Positions 1-8,481 of a DNA stretch of 64,000 nt are shown piece by piece (positions within the stretch are counted from its first letter, which is position 1; every line of letters begins with the position of its first letter). The notes beneath the pieces were generated by a model that was given only the letters and a program-made list of their open reading frames with translations, was not told where the DNA came from and searched no databases. A program made the translations under genes and the position numbers. The DNA lies in contig DHDP01000018.1 in assembly GCA_002399405.1 (NCBI GenBank), positions 125,339-189,338 of the forward strand. Direction: 5' to 3'. Source of the stretch: Treponema sp. UBA4873 (GTDB taxonomy: Bacteria; Spirochaetota; Spirochaetia; Treponematales; Treponemataceae).

Positions 1-1
1 G

Positions 2-259
2 TATGCACAGCTGGAAATCAATCTGGAACAGAAAAAGAAATTTCCTGCGATTTTCCTGTGCGTGGGGAAACAGGATTTTCTCTACGAATCCGTCGTACGG
101 TTCCACCGCTATCTGGAAAAAAAAGAAATAGTCCACAGATTCGACGAAGTGGGCGGATACGAACACGAATGGGCGTTTTGGGATTTTGAACTTCCGCAAT
201 TTCTTGACTGGCTGCCGAGAACGGATCAGTACGCAAACTATCCGACGCATAAAATGTAA
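2..259 (+). CDS. Putative esterase, alpha/beta hydrolase (C-terminal part)
   Basis: Partial gene that enters from the left edge. The open frame runs from base 2 to a TAA ending at 259, giving 85 residues. The end resembles the tributyrin esterase / esterase D family: a CVGKQDFLY stretch follows a beta strand, the usual place for the acid loop, and GGYEHEWAFWD carries the likely catalytic His before a C-terminal LPQFLDWLP helix. Enzymes of this family hydrolyse short acyl or acetyl esters, which suits a glycan-degrading locus. The nucleophile serine lies outside the window. It reads into the GH13 gene with a 21-bp gap, so the two are probably co-transcribed. Confidence 0.7.
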   Translation, partial: YAQLEINLEQKKKFPAIFLCVGKQDFLYESVVRFHRYLEKKEIVHRFDEVGGYEHEWAFWDFELPQFLDWLPRTDQYANYPTHKM

Positions 260-280
260 TTAAAAAGAGGTATTATTATT

Positions 281-1846
281 ATGACAGACTGGTTAAAAAA
301 AGCAATTTTTTACGAAATATATCCGCAGAGTTTCTACGACAGCAACGGAGACGGTATCGGCGACATTCCCGGCATCAGTGAAAAACTTGCATATATCAGA
401 GAGCTCGGCTGCAACGCAGTCTGGATTAATCCCTGTTTTGAATCGCCGTTTGCCGATGCAGGGTACGATATTACGAATTATTATCAGGTTGCTCCGCGGT
501 ACGGGACGAACGAAGATTTACGAAAACTGTTCCGGAAGGTGCATGAAATGAATATGCATGTGCTGCTCGATCTGGTGCCGGGACATACATCCGTCCGTCA
601 TCCGTGGTTTCTTGAATCTATGAAGGCGGAGAAGAATATGTACACTGACCGCTATGTATGGACTGATTCCTGTATGAAACAGATGGAAACAGTCAGAGGC
701 ATCGCCGGTACACTGCGGGGAATTTCACAGCGGGACGGAACCTGCGGAGTCAACTGTTTTTCTACGCAGCCTGCGTTGAATTACGGGTTCGCCCGTGTTG
801 ATGATCCTTCATGGCAGCAGCCCGTTGACGCACCCGGTCCGCAGGCGACTAAAGCCGAACTGAAGCGCATCATGAAATTCTGGCTGAACATGGGATGCGA
901 CGGATTCCGCGTCGACATGGCCGGCTCTCTTGTAAAAAACGAAGACGATGGTAAAACAGAGACCGTAAAAATCTGGCAGGAAATCAGGCACGAGATGGAT
1001 GCGGAATTCCCGGAAGCAGTTTTAGTGTCCGAATGGGGAAAACCTGAAGTCGCTGTCAGAGCAGGGTTCCACATGGATTTTTTCCTGCATTTCGGCACAA
1101 CACATTACATGGACCTTTTCAGAAACGGGGAACGGTTTTTCAGCGCTGACGGAAACGGAAACGCCGCGGATTTTATTGCGACATACGAACAGAATGCGGA
1201 CGCAATCGGCACGGACGGTCTGATGTGCCTGCCGTCGGGAAATCACGACATGATCCGGCTCGCCCGTACGCTTGATACCGTGCAAATGAAGCTTGCATTT
1301 GCGTTCATCTATTCGTTTCCGGGCGCTCCGTTTTTGTACTACGGCGACGAAATCGGCATGCGGTATGTTGAAGGACTTACTTCTGTGGAAGGCGGTTACG
1401 AACGGACAGGGAGCAGGTCTCCGATGCAGTGGGATAAAAGCACGAACGCCGGTTTCTCCAGTGCGCCGCCTGATAAACTCTATATAGCGCTCGATCCTGA
1501 TTCCTCCAGACCTGATGCTGCAACGCAGATGGAACAACACGATTCGCTTTATACTACCGTGAAGACACTGATTGCCGTCAGACAAAAACATTCCGCGCTT
1601 CAGAACTGTGCCGGAATCCGTTTTCTGTTTGCGGAGAAAAAATCATGTCCGCTCGTATATGAGCGGTACGATGAGAACGAAAAAATACTTGTTATCCTGA
1701 ATCCGTCCGGTAAAGTTCAATCGTGCCCCATCCCGGAATCGATTGCAGGAGAAATTATTTACAGGTACGGCGAAAAGCCCGTTGTGGAAAACAACCGCGT
1801 ACTGACGGCACCGTGCAGCGCCTGCTTTATCCGGCGGATATGCTGA
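281..1846 (+). CDS. GH13 alpha-amylase family glycosidase
   Basis: A 521-residue glycoside hydrolase of family 13, with the N-terminal IFYEIYPQSFYDSNGDGIGD motif of the oligosaccharide-acting subfamilies. The catalytic set is visible: nucleophile Asp212 in GFRVDMA, acid/base Glu251 in VLVSEWG, and transition-state Asp323 in NHD. It should act on alpha-1,4 or alpha-1,6 glucosides. No signal peptide is seen, so it is cytoplasmic and probably processes imported oligosaccharides. The AAAAGAGG ribosome site before ATG 281 fixes the start. A second GH13 protein at 6658 is only a distant paralogue, so the two probably differ in substrate. The exact specificity cannot be read from sequence. Confidence 0.88.
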   Translation: MTDWLKKAIFYEIYPQSFYDSNGDGIGDIPGISEKLAYIRELGCNAVWINPCFESPFADAGYDITNYYQVAPRYGTNEDLRKLFRKVHEMNMHVLLDLVPGHTSVRHPWFLESMKAEKNMYTDRYVWTDSCMKQMETVRGIAGTLRGISQRDGTCGVNCFSTQPALNYGFARVDDPSWQQPVDAPGPQATKAELKRIMKFWLNMGCDGFRVDMAGSLVKNEDDGKTETVKIWQEIRHEMDAEFPEAVLVSEWGKPEVAVRAGFHMDFFLHFGTTHYMDLFRNGERFFSADGNGNAADFIATYEQNADAIGTDGLMCLPSGNHDMIRLARTLDTVQMKLAFAFIYSFPGAPFLYYGDEIGMRYVEGLTSVEGGYERTGSRSPMQWDKSTNAGFSSAPPDKLYIALDPDSSRPDAATQMEQHDSLYTTVKTLIAVRQKHSALQNCAGIRFLFAEKKSCPLVYERYDENEKILVILNPSGKVQSCPIPESIAGEIIYRYGEKPVVENNRVLTAPCSACFIRRIC

Positions 1847-1951
1847 CGAAGCAGGGGGCAGTCAGAATTTTATTATCCTGGAATTATTAACACCCTGTAT
1901 CCGGATGATGTGCACGGTATATTTCCTGCCGGACGGTCTGTCTGTATGGGG

Positions 1952-3199
1952 CTACTGTTGAAGCGGTTCAAAAACCGGTAATTCTTCTTCAATATCCAGA
2001 CAGACACAATAATTCATCTTCGAACGATATTCAGGGGGAAGTTCGATTTCAATTATGGAATTTCCCTCACACGCCTTCAGTGCATGTACGGGTAAAGTCT
2101 GTCCGTTTTCCAGTATCCGGGCAGACTTTACCGTATTGGCTGCGTTCAACAGTTCAAGGCGGGATTTAGCTTTGTAAATTACGTGCAGAAAAATTTTATG
2201 CGGCTTTGTTGTCATAATGCCGTAATCCAGTTCGTAGGGATTTCCGATGACGGCCTTTGTCGCATAAATACCGTCGGCGTTTTTAGTTACGTAGTTTCCC
2301 ACCGTGTCGAGAATTCGAACGGAATCGGCGGGTATACGTCCTTTTGAGTCAGGCCCGACATTCAGAAGGTAATTACCGCCCCTGCTGTTTATCCTCACAA
2401 GCAGTTCTATGATGCTGTGCGCATCCTTCCAGTCCGTGTCGCTTGAATTATATCCCCACGTATTATTAAGCGTTGCGGGAACTTCCCAGTCTCCGGGATA
2501 CGGATTTGCAGGGATAAAATTATCGCCGGTTGTCATATATTCCCCGAGATTATTTCCGATTCTTCCGCTGACGATACAATCGGGTTGAAGACTTTTTACC
2601 GTATCGAATACCTGCCGGCTTTGAGCTTCGGTCATTTCCATCGGCGTGTCGAACCACATAACCGCAATTTTCCCGTAACCTGTAAGCAGTTCCCGAATCT
2701 GCGGCAGGCATTTGTTTTCAAGATACTTCTGAAAATTCTTGCGCGAATTGTCTTTCCTGTACATAAATCCGTCGGGGTCGTCCCAGTCCTGGGCTTGTGA
2801 ATAATACAAGCCGAGCTTCATATCGTATTTTTCACAGGCAATCTGTAATTCCTTTAGAACGTCGCGGCCGAACGGAGTCGCATCGACAATATTGAACTTT
2901 GAACACCTGCTGTGAAACATGGCGAACCCTTCGTGATGTTTTGATGTGAACACGATGTATTTCATACCCCATGATTTTGCTCTCTTAACAATATTTTCGG
3001 CGTCAAACTGTATCGGATTGAACTGCGACGCAAGTTTTTCATATTCGGCAGCCGGAATGTCGAGGTCGTTTTCAATCCATTCTGCTATTCTGTCAGTTTT
3101 TTTTCCGTTATATTCACCTCCGGGAACCGAATACAGTCCCCAGTGAATAAATAATCCGAACTTTGCCTCTTTAAACCATTGCTGTTTTGTGTCTTTCAT
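1952..3199 (-). CDS. Alpha-L-fucosidase, GH29
   Basis: 415 residues with the family 29 signature from the start: WFKEAKFGLFIHWGLYSVP, then YIVFTSKHHEGFAMF, LGLYYSQAQDW and the nucleophile region AVMWFDTP with Asp184. It removes terminal alpha-L-fucose from glycans. No signal peptide is evident, so it probably acts in the cytoplasm on imported fucosylated oligosaccharides. It is transcribed away from the sugar ABC transporter, and the 165-bp gap between them contains the operator at 3318-3337, so the two units may share control. The length is near the bacterial norm for the catalytic domain, and no carbohydrate-binding module is visible. Confidence 0.9.
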   Translation of the reverse strand: MKDTKQQWFKEAKFGLFIHWGLYSVPGGEYNGKKTDRIAEWIENDLDIPAAEYEKLASQFNPIQFDAENIVKRAKSWGMKYIVFTSKHHEGFAMFHSRCSKFNIVDATPFGRDVLKELQIACEKYDMKLGLYYSQAQDWDDPDGFMYRKDNSRKNFQKYLENKCLPQIRELLTGYGKIAVMWFDTPMEMTEAQSRQVFDTVKSLQPDCIVSGRIGNNLGEYMTTGDNFIPANPYPGDWEVPATLNNTWGYNSSDTDWKDAHSIIELLVRINSRGGNYLLNVGPDSKGRIPADSVRILDTVGNYVTKNADGIYATKAVIGNPYELDYGIMTTKPHKIFLHVIYKAKSRLELLNAANTVKSARILENGQTLPVHALKACEGNSIIEIELPPEYRSKMNYCVCLDIEEELPVFEPLQQ

Positions 3200-3289
3200 T
3201 TTTACTTCTCCTGTTTCAGCGGTCTTTATGCCTTAATCTATCACTGTTTGTCCGTATCTGCTATATCAGCGATAACGACAATAAAAAAC

Positions 3290-3317
3290 TTGACAATACG
3301 GGAAAGCATGGTATCAT
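3290..3317 (+). promoter_or_regulatory. Sigma-70 promoter of sugar ABC transporter operon
   Basis: TTGACA at 3290-3295, a 16-bp spacer and TATCAT at 3312-3317. The expected start of transcription falls inside the palindrome at 3318-3337. The solute-binding protein gene follows with an AGGAGG ribosome site and ATG at 3365. Confidence 0.7.
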
Positions 3318-3337
3318 AAAATGAAACGTTTCATTTT
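3318..3337. promoter_or_regulatory. LacI-type operator palindrome
   Basis: A perfect 20-bp palindrome (AAAATGAAAC and its complement) with the central AACGTT-type core usual for LacI/GalR operators. It begins directly after the -10 box, so a bound repressor would block transcription of the ABC operon. The regulator at 8482 is the obvious candidate ligand. No second copy was seen in the locus. Confidence 0.7.
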
Positions 3338-3364
3338 TATTGTCTTTTTTTTCAGGAGGTTTCC

Positions 3365-4840
3365 ATGAAGTTAGTACAAAAACTGTTTCTTTTTGTATGT
3401 GCCGGCAGTGTTTTATTATTTGCAGGATGCAGCGGGAAAAAGACTGCTGAAAGCAGCCGGGGATATGATTTATATATTTTCAACACGAAAGGTGAGAATG
3501 CCGAGGCAATGAAAGCTGCCGCAGACGCATTCGGAAGGGAAAAGGGGATTGCGGTAAAAGTTTTTTCTCTCGGTTCCGGCACAAACAGCGACGACACGCT
3601 TCGTACCGAAATGAGTTCCAAAAACAAACCCGCCATTTTTTCAGTTATGAATTCACAGGCGCTCGTCGAATGGGTGGAGGGTAAATATGCGATGGATTTT
3701 TCAACAGCGAAAAATCAGGATTTTAAAAAACTGGCCGGCAGTATTCCCTCGTCTCTCAGACTTCAGCAGAACGGAATCAGCTACGGAGTGTCGTATAACG
3801 TCGAAGGATACGGTCTGATCGTCGATAAGAACATGCTTGCCGATCTCTTCGGAAAAGATTCCGTCGAACCGTTTATCGGAGCTTTTATAACGGCGACGTA
3901 TGAAGAATTCGAGGATACGGTACACATCATTCAAGCGTATATAAAGAGCGGTACGGCGGGAACCGTAACGCTCAGCGGCAGCACGTTCACCCTTGCGGCC
4001 CAAAAGATGGGGCTTGCAAAAAATCTTACGGGCGTATTTTCTGTCGCCGGTTCTGAGAAATGGACCTACGGCGATCATCTTGTCAATATCGCGATAGATA
4101 CGATTTTTCCTGATTCCGCCGCTGCAAAAAATACCACGAAACAGGAACTTGAAGAGGGGAAATCGTCTTTTACAGCGTATGCAAAAGCACTTGATCTTAT
4201 GTCGCAGAACGCGACGACTCCGCGCGGACCGGATCTTATTAATGCCACTATAAACGGATATGACCAGTCTGTCGCGACATTCGCTGCAGGAAAAGCATTG
4301 TTCCTGCAGCAGGGGAACTGGGCGTACGGGAATATTGAAAAGGCAAATCCCGGCGTTGTTAAAACGCTCACATTCCTACCGGTGAAAATGCCGTTTACGC
4401 AGAGCGATATTCATGTACAGGGGCTAACCGTCGGGCATATGAACGCTTCCATTCCGGTATTCGTTCCGAATTATTATGCAATAAACACGAAAGTATCCGA
4501 TAAGGAAAAGGAACTCGCAGAGGAATTTCTCGTATGGCTCAATACTTCTGCGGAGGGACAGGATTTCATCATTAATAAAATGTCGTTCATTCCGTATAAT
4601 GCCGATCCGGCGAAAACTTCAGCAGGATACAGTCTCGGAGATTCTATCATATCCTACATGGCCGCAGGAAAGACGATTACCAATGCGTATGCGGGTGCTC
4701 CTGTCGGCTGGGCGACGGAAAATATGGGCGCTTATCTGATGGAGAATTATCTGAATAAAAAAAACTGGCCGGACAATGCATATGACGATATAGCAGGCTA
4801 CGCTGTATCCCGCTGGGAAGAAATGGCGAATATTAACTGA
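3365..4840 (+). CDS. Sugar ABC transporter, solute-binding lipoprotein
   Basis: 491 residues. The N-terminus has a short positive region, a hydrophobic stretch and a lipobox ending LLFAGCSGKK, so it is exported and lipidated at about Cys21. The rest has the layout of family 1 extracellular solute-binding proteins (MalE-like), with FPFT-type hinge regions and a PNYYAINTKVSDKEKELAEEFLVWL segment near the C-terminus typical of sugar binders. It would capture an oligosaccharide outside the membrane and deliver it to the permeases at 4910 and 5806. A strong AGGAGG site precedes the ATG. The substrate is probably a maltooligosaccharide or isomaltooligosaccharide, judged from the linked GH13 enzymes, but this is inference. 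Confidence 0.88.
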   Translation: MKLVQKLFLFVCAGSVLLFAGCSGKKTAESSRGYDLYIFNTKGENAEAMKAAADAFGREKGIAVKVFSLGSGTNSDDTLRTEMSSKNKPAIFSVMNSQALVEWVEGKYAMDFSTAKNQDFKKLAGSIPSSLRLQQNGISYGVSYNVEGYGLIVDKNMLADLFGKDSVEPFIGAFITATYEEFEDTVHIIQAYIKSGTAGTVTLSGSTFTLAAQKMGLAKNLTGVFSVAGSEKWTYGDHLVNIAIDTIFPDSAAAKNTTKQELEEGKSSFTAYAKALDLMSQNATTPRGPDLINATINGYDQSVATFAAGKALFLQQGNWAYGNIEKANPGVVKTLTFLPVKMPFTQSDIHVQGLTVGHMNASIPVFVPNYYAINTKVSDKEKELAEEFLVWLNTSAEGQDFIINKMSFIPYNADPAKTSAGYSLGDSIISYMAAGKTITNAYAGAPVGWATENMGAYLMENYLNKKNWPDNAYDDIAGYAVSRWEEMANIN

Positions 4841-4853
4841 TTGATTTTTTTCG

Positions 4854-4880
4854 GCAGACGGCAGTGTATGTGCCGTCTGC
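4854..4880 (+). other. Intercistronic stem-loop after binding-protein gene
   Basis: A perfect 10-bp inverted repeat (GCAGACGGCA / TGCCGTCTGC) with a 7-base loop, lying in the 69 bases between the binding protein stop and the first permease ATG. It has only a weak T-run, so it looks more like an mRNA 3'-end stabiliser or partial attenuator than a full terminator. Such elements raise the yield of a binding protein over its permeases. Confidence 0.6.
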
Positions 4881-4909
4881 TGTTGCCTGTTTTTGCTTAT
4901 GGAGAATTT

Positions 4910-5809
4910 ATGAATATGTATAATAAAAAACGGATGATTCCGCTCGCATTACCTGCTTTGATTCTTTTCGTGTGCGTTGTTGTGATTCCGTTTGCAATCG
5001 GCGTTGTGTATTCTTTTACTTCGTGGCGCGGAACCTATTTTGCAGGAGGAGATTATTTCTGGCAGTCCTTTGTCGGATTCGAAAACTATGTAAGGGCTTT
5101 TCATACGAAGAGGTTCATCGATTCGCTTATTTATACGGTAAAATTTACAATCGTTGCAGTTCTTGTCATTACTTTTTTTTCGCTCTTCGTGTCTTTGCTT
5201 GCATTCCGATTGAAACGCGGTACGGCTTCGTTTTACCGGACTGTTTTTTTTCTTCCGAATCTGCTCGGCGGGCTGGCGCTCGGGTACATCTGGCAGTTCA
5301 TATTTGAAATCATATATTCGAAAATTCTTTTCGGACCTCACGGACTGATTTCCATACCTGCGCTCTGCAACATGACGCAGAATAATACGAAAGCGCTGTT
5401 TGCGCTTGTTCTGCTGTTTACATGGCAGATGGTAGGTTACATGATGATTATCTTTACGATCGGGCTTAACAATATTCCCTCTGATATGATTGAAGCCGCG
5501 CGGATTGACGGAGCTTCGAACGGTCAGGTTTTCGCGCACGTAACGCTTCCCATGCTGATGCCGTCATTCACAATAGTCCTGTTTCTGACGCTTTCGAAAT
5601 GTTTCATGCTGCTTGACCAGAACATTGCGCTGACCGACGGCAATTTCGGGACCAGACTGCTCGCAACGCAGATTCTGAGGACGACGAGAGACAGCGCGCC
5701 GCCGGATTACGGTCTGGCACAGGCTCAGGCCGTTATTTTCTTCATACTGATTGCAGCCGTAACGCTGATTCAGGTTTCAATTACAACCAAAAGAGAGGTT
5801 GAAATATGA
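4910..5809 (+). CDS. Sugar ABC transporter permease (MalF-like)
   Basis: 299 residues, starting at ATG 4910 behind GGAGAA. An in-frame TTG at 4841 would place the hairpin inside the gene and is less likely. Six hydrophobic segments are recognisable. The cytoplasmic EAA loop is IEAARIDGASNGQVF at about residues 195-209, which docks the ATPase. It belongs to the binding-protein-dependent transport inner membrane family and pairs with the product of 5806. No ATPase gene is present in this locus, so a shared MsmK/UgpC-type ATPase encoded elsewhere must energise it. Confidence 0.88.
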   Translation: MNMYNKKRMIPLALPALILFVCVVVIPFAIGVVYSFTSWRGTYFAGGDYFWQSFVGFENYVRAFHTKRFIDSLIYTVKFTIVAVLVITFFSLFVSLLAFRLKRGTASFYRTVFFLPNLLGGLALGYIWQFIFEIIYSKILFGPHGLISIPALCNMTQNNTKALFALVLLFTWQMVGYMMIIFTIGLNNIPSDMIEAARIDGASNGQVFAHVTLPMLMPSFTIVLFLTLSKCFMLLDQNIALTDGNFGTRLLATQILRTTRDSAPPDYGLAQAQAVIFFILIAAVTLIQVSITTKREVEI

Positions 5810-6654
5810 TTGTCCGGGGACGAAATAGAAAAGACGCATGGTGGATTCCGCACGCCGTACTCGGCTTGCTGTCGGTATATACGCTGGCGCCTCTCCTGCT
5901 GCTTTTTTTCAATGCGTTCAAATCCAACAACGATATTGTTACAGCACCCGTAGCTCCTCCGAAATCGCTTGATTTCAGCTACCTGAAAAATGCAATGGTT
6001 CAGATTCATTTTTTTCAGGCAATGGGTGTTACTTTTATTATTACAGGCTGTTCTCTTTTCCTGCTTGTCGTAATATCCTCTCTTGCGGCATGGGTTATGG
6101 TCCGGCTTAAAAGCAGATTTTCTTCTGTTTTGTATCTTGTGTTCGCAGCTTCAATGCTCATTCCCTTTCAGTCGCTTATGTATCCGCTCCTGAACGAATT
6201 CAGTTCACTCGGTCTGAAGAATATGCCCGGACTTGTCATCATGTACAGCGGATTCGGTATGAGCATGTCGGTTTTTCTATACCACGGATTTATTAAAAGT
6301 GTTCCGCAGTCTTTGGAAGAGGCTGCGACTATTGACGGAGCAAATATTTTTCAGATGTTTTTCCGTGTGGTTTTTCCTTTACTCAAGGGAACGACAGTCA
6401 CAGTGGTGATTCTGAACGGTATGTGGATATGGAATGATTATCTGCTTCCGTTTCTTGTTATCGGAAACAGCGACGGCGTAAAAACGCTGACCCTTGAGTT
6501 GTATTTTGCCAAATTGACGTCCGGACAGTACGGCAATCCGTGGGAGCTTATTTTTCCCGCGGTTCTGGTGACGATTCTGCCGATTCTGGTTGCGTATGTT
6601 TTCCTGCAGAAATATATTATTGCCGGTGTAGCAAACGGTGCGGTGAAGGGGTGA
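5806..6654 (+). CDS. Sugar ABC transporter permease (MalG-like)
   Basis: 282 residues, starting in an ATGA overlap with the previous permease, which indicates translational coupling. It has MalG-type topology: an N-terminal membrane helix (about residues 12-32), further helices and an EAA loop EEAATIDGANIFQMF at about residues 170-184. Together with the product of 4910 it forms the membrane channel for the lipoprotein at 3365. The GH13 gene at 6658 begins three bases after its stop, so uptake and hydrolysis are encoded on one transcript. Confidence 0.9.
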   Translation: MIVRGRNRKDAWWIPHAVLGLLSVYTLAPLLLLFFNAFKSNNDIVTAPVAPPKSLDFSYLKNAMVQIHFFQAMGVTFIITGCSLFLLVVISSLAAWVMVRLKSRFSSVLYLVFAASMLIPFQSLMYPLLNEFSSLGLKNMPGLVIMYSGFGMSMSVFLYHGFIKSVPQSLEEAATIDGANIFQMFFRVVFPLLKGTTVTVVILNGMWIWNDYLLPFLVIGNSDGVKTLTLELYFAKLTSGQYGNPWELIFPAVLVTILPILVAYVFLQKYIIAGVANGAVKG

Positions 6655-6657
6655 TTT

Positions 6658-8337
6658 ATGGAAAAATACTGGTGGAAAAATGCGGTTGTTTATCAGATAT
6701 ATCCGCGGAGTTTCAGCGATTCAAACGGCGACGGTATAGGAGACCTGCGCGGTATTACGGCGCATCTTGATTATATTCAGAAGCTCGGCGCGAATGTCAT
6801 CTGGCTCTGTCCTGTGTACAAATCGCCGATGGCGGACAACGGATACGATATTTCTGATTATTATCATGTCGATCCTTCGTTCGGCACTGACGACGACATG
6901 GACGAACTGATACGGGAATCGGAAAAGCGCGGCATTAAAATCATGATGGACATGGTGGTTAATCACACTTCCGACGAACACGAATGGTTTAAAAAAGCGC
7001 TGAACAATCCTGAGGGATATTACGGTAAATATTATTTTATCAGAAAGGGAAGGGGCGGGAATCCTCCTAATAACTGGCGGTCCATTTTCGGCGGCAGTGC
7101 ATGGGAACCGATTTCCGGCACGCCGTATTATTATCTGCATCTGTTCGCGAAAAAGCAGGTTGATTTGAACTGGGAGAATTCTGCTCTCAGGGAAGAAATC
7201 TATCGCATGATGAACTGGTGGCTCGACAGGGGAATTGCCGGATTCAGAATGGATGCCGTAACGTATTTGAAAAAAGAACCCGGCCTTCCATCGTTCCCGC
7301 CGGACGCTGCGGACGGTCTCGTCTCCGTAAAGTACGGGAGCCTTGCGCGGCCGGGGCTTACGGAAATACTTAGAGAACTGCACGACAGGACGTACGGTCC
7401 CCGTGGTGCGGTAACGGTCGGCGAAACTGCCGGTATTGCAGACAGCGATCTGCAGAAATACATATCGCTCGCGGACGGATGTTTTTCGATGATCTTCGAT
7501 TTTACCTGGTCGGAGCTGAATCTTGAACCGCCGAATTATTTCTGGTACAACCCCCGCAAATGGACCGTCGGAGAATTGAAACAGAATTTGTTCCATATGC
7601 ATGAGATTGCGGATAAAGGCGGCTGGCTTGGATTGTGCATCGAAAATCATGATCAACCGCGTTCCGTCGAGCGGCTTCTGGAGCCCGCCGGCCGCAATTT
7701 TTACGGCGAATCAATGCTGGCCGTTCTTTATTTTTTCCTCAGGGGAACTCCGTACATTTATCAGGGACAGGAGCTCGGCATGAGGAACGTCTCCCGTGAT
7801 ACGATTGAAGAATATAACGACTGTTCCTCGGTAAATCAGTACCGGCGCGCGCTTGCGGAAGGTTTTTCTCCGGAATCAGCTCTTGCTTTCGTCCGGAATC
7901 AGAGCAGGGATAATGCCCGGACTCCGTTTCAGTGGAATAACCGTACGAATGCGGGATTTTCTTCAGGGGTACCATGGCTTAAGGTTAATGAAAACTATGA
8001 GACGGTAAACGCCGCCGCAGAAGACGGAGACTCCGATTCGATGCTGAATTTTTACCGGACGATTATCAGATTGCGGACTGATTCTGCGTATGCGGACGTT
8101 TTTACCGACGGAACAATGGAGCCTGTCTTTCTTGATACGGAAAATGTGGTGGCCTATAAACGCATCCTCGGAAAAAAATCAGTTATGGTGCTCATAAATT
8201 ATCAGAACAACCGGACGGTTCTTGACGTAAAGGAGAAAATTCTGCGGATATTGTGCTGCAATTATAAAAAAGACACAGTTATTCAGCATACAGTTGAATT
8301 GCAGCCGTATGAAGCCATGATAATCGAATATTCGTAA
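6658..8337 (+). CDS. Oligo-1,6-glucosidase / alpha-glucosidase, GH13
   Basis: 559 residues, close to the usual length of oligo-1,6-glucosidases. The N-terminus WWKNAVVYQIYPRSFSDSNG is the family hallmark. The catalytic residues are nucleophile Asp199 in GFRMDAV, acid/base Glu256 in VTVGETAG and Asp332 in ENHDQPR, almost the same numbering as in the Bacillus enzymes. It would hydrolyse isomaltose, panose or short alpha-glucosides in the cytoplasm. It is the last gene of the transporter operon, three bases behind the permease, and is followed by a terminator. Exact alpha-1,6 versus alpha-1,4 preference is not certain. Confidence 0.9.
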   Translation: MEKYWWKNAVVYQIYPRSFSDSNGDGIGDLRGITAHLDYIQKLGANVIWLCPVYKSPMADNGYDISDYYHVDPSFGTDDDMDELIRESEKRGIKIMMDMVVNHTSDEHEWFKKALNNPEGYYGKYYFIRKGRGGNPPNNWRSIFGGSAWEPISGTPYYYLHLFAKKQVDLNWENSALREEIYRMMNWWLDRGIAGFRMDAVTYLKKEPGLPSFPPDAADGLVSVKYGSLARPGLTEILRELHDRTYGPRGAVTVGETAGIADSDLQKYISLADGCFSMIFDFTWSELNLEPPNYFWYNPRKWTVGELKQNLFHMHEIADKGGWLGLCIENHDQPRSVERLLEPAGRNFYGESMLAVLYFFLRGTPYIYQGQELGMRNVSRDTIEEYNDCSSVNQYRRALAEGFSPESALAFVRNQSRDNARTPFQWNNRTNAGFSSGVPWLKVNENYETVNAAAEDGDSDSMLNFYRTIIRLRTDSAYADVFTDGTMEPVFLDTENVVAYKRILGKKSVMVLINYQNNRTVLDVKEKILRILCCNYKKDTVIQHTVELQPYEAMIIEYS

Positions 8338-8352
8338 GTTCTGCCGTGCATA

Positions 8353-8388
8353 TCCTCCCGTTTTTGTAAAACCAGGAGGACTTTTTTT
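8353..8388 (+). terminator. Intrinsic terminator of transporter operon
   Basis: TCCTCC (8353-8358) pairs with GGAGGA (8375-8380), with an inner GTTTT/AAAAC stem, and is followed by C and a run of seven or eight T. It ends the operon before the regulator gene. Confidence 0.75.
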
Positions 8389-8481
8389 TACTGATAAAAT
8401 CCGGTATAATAATTCAGTATAGTTTTAAGATTTCCGGCCTGCCGGAAGTATAAATCGGTTACAGTAGAAGAAGGACTGACG

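Noticed and set aside
4841..4909. TTG start for the first permease directly after the binding-protein stop
   Set aside because: The added segment is the hairpin region and has no membrane-protein character; ATG 4910 has GGAGAA upstream.
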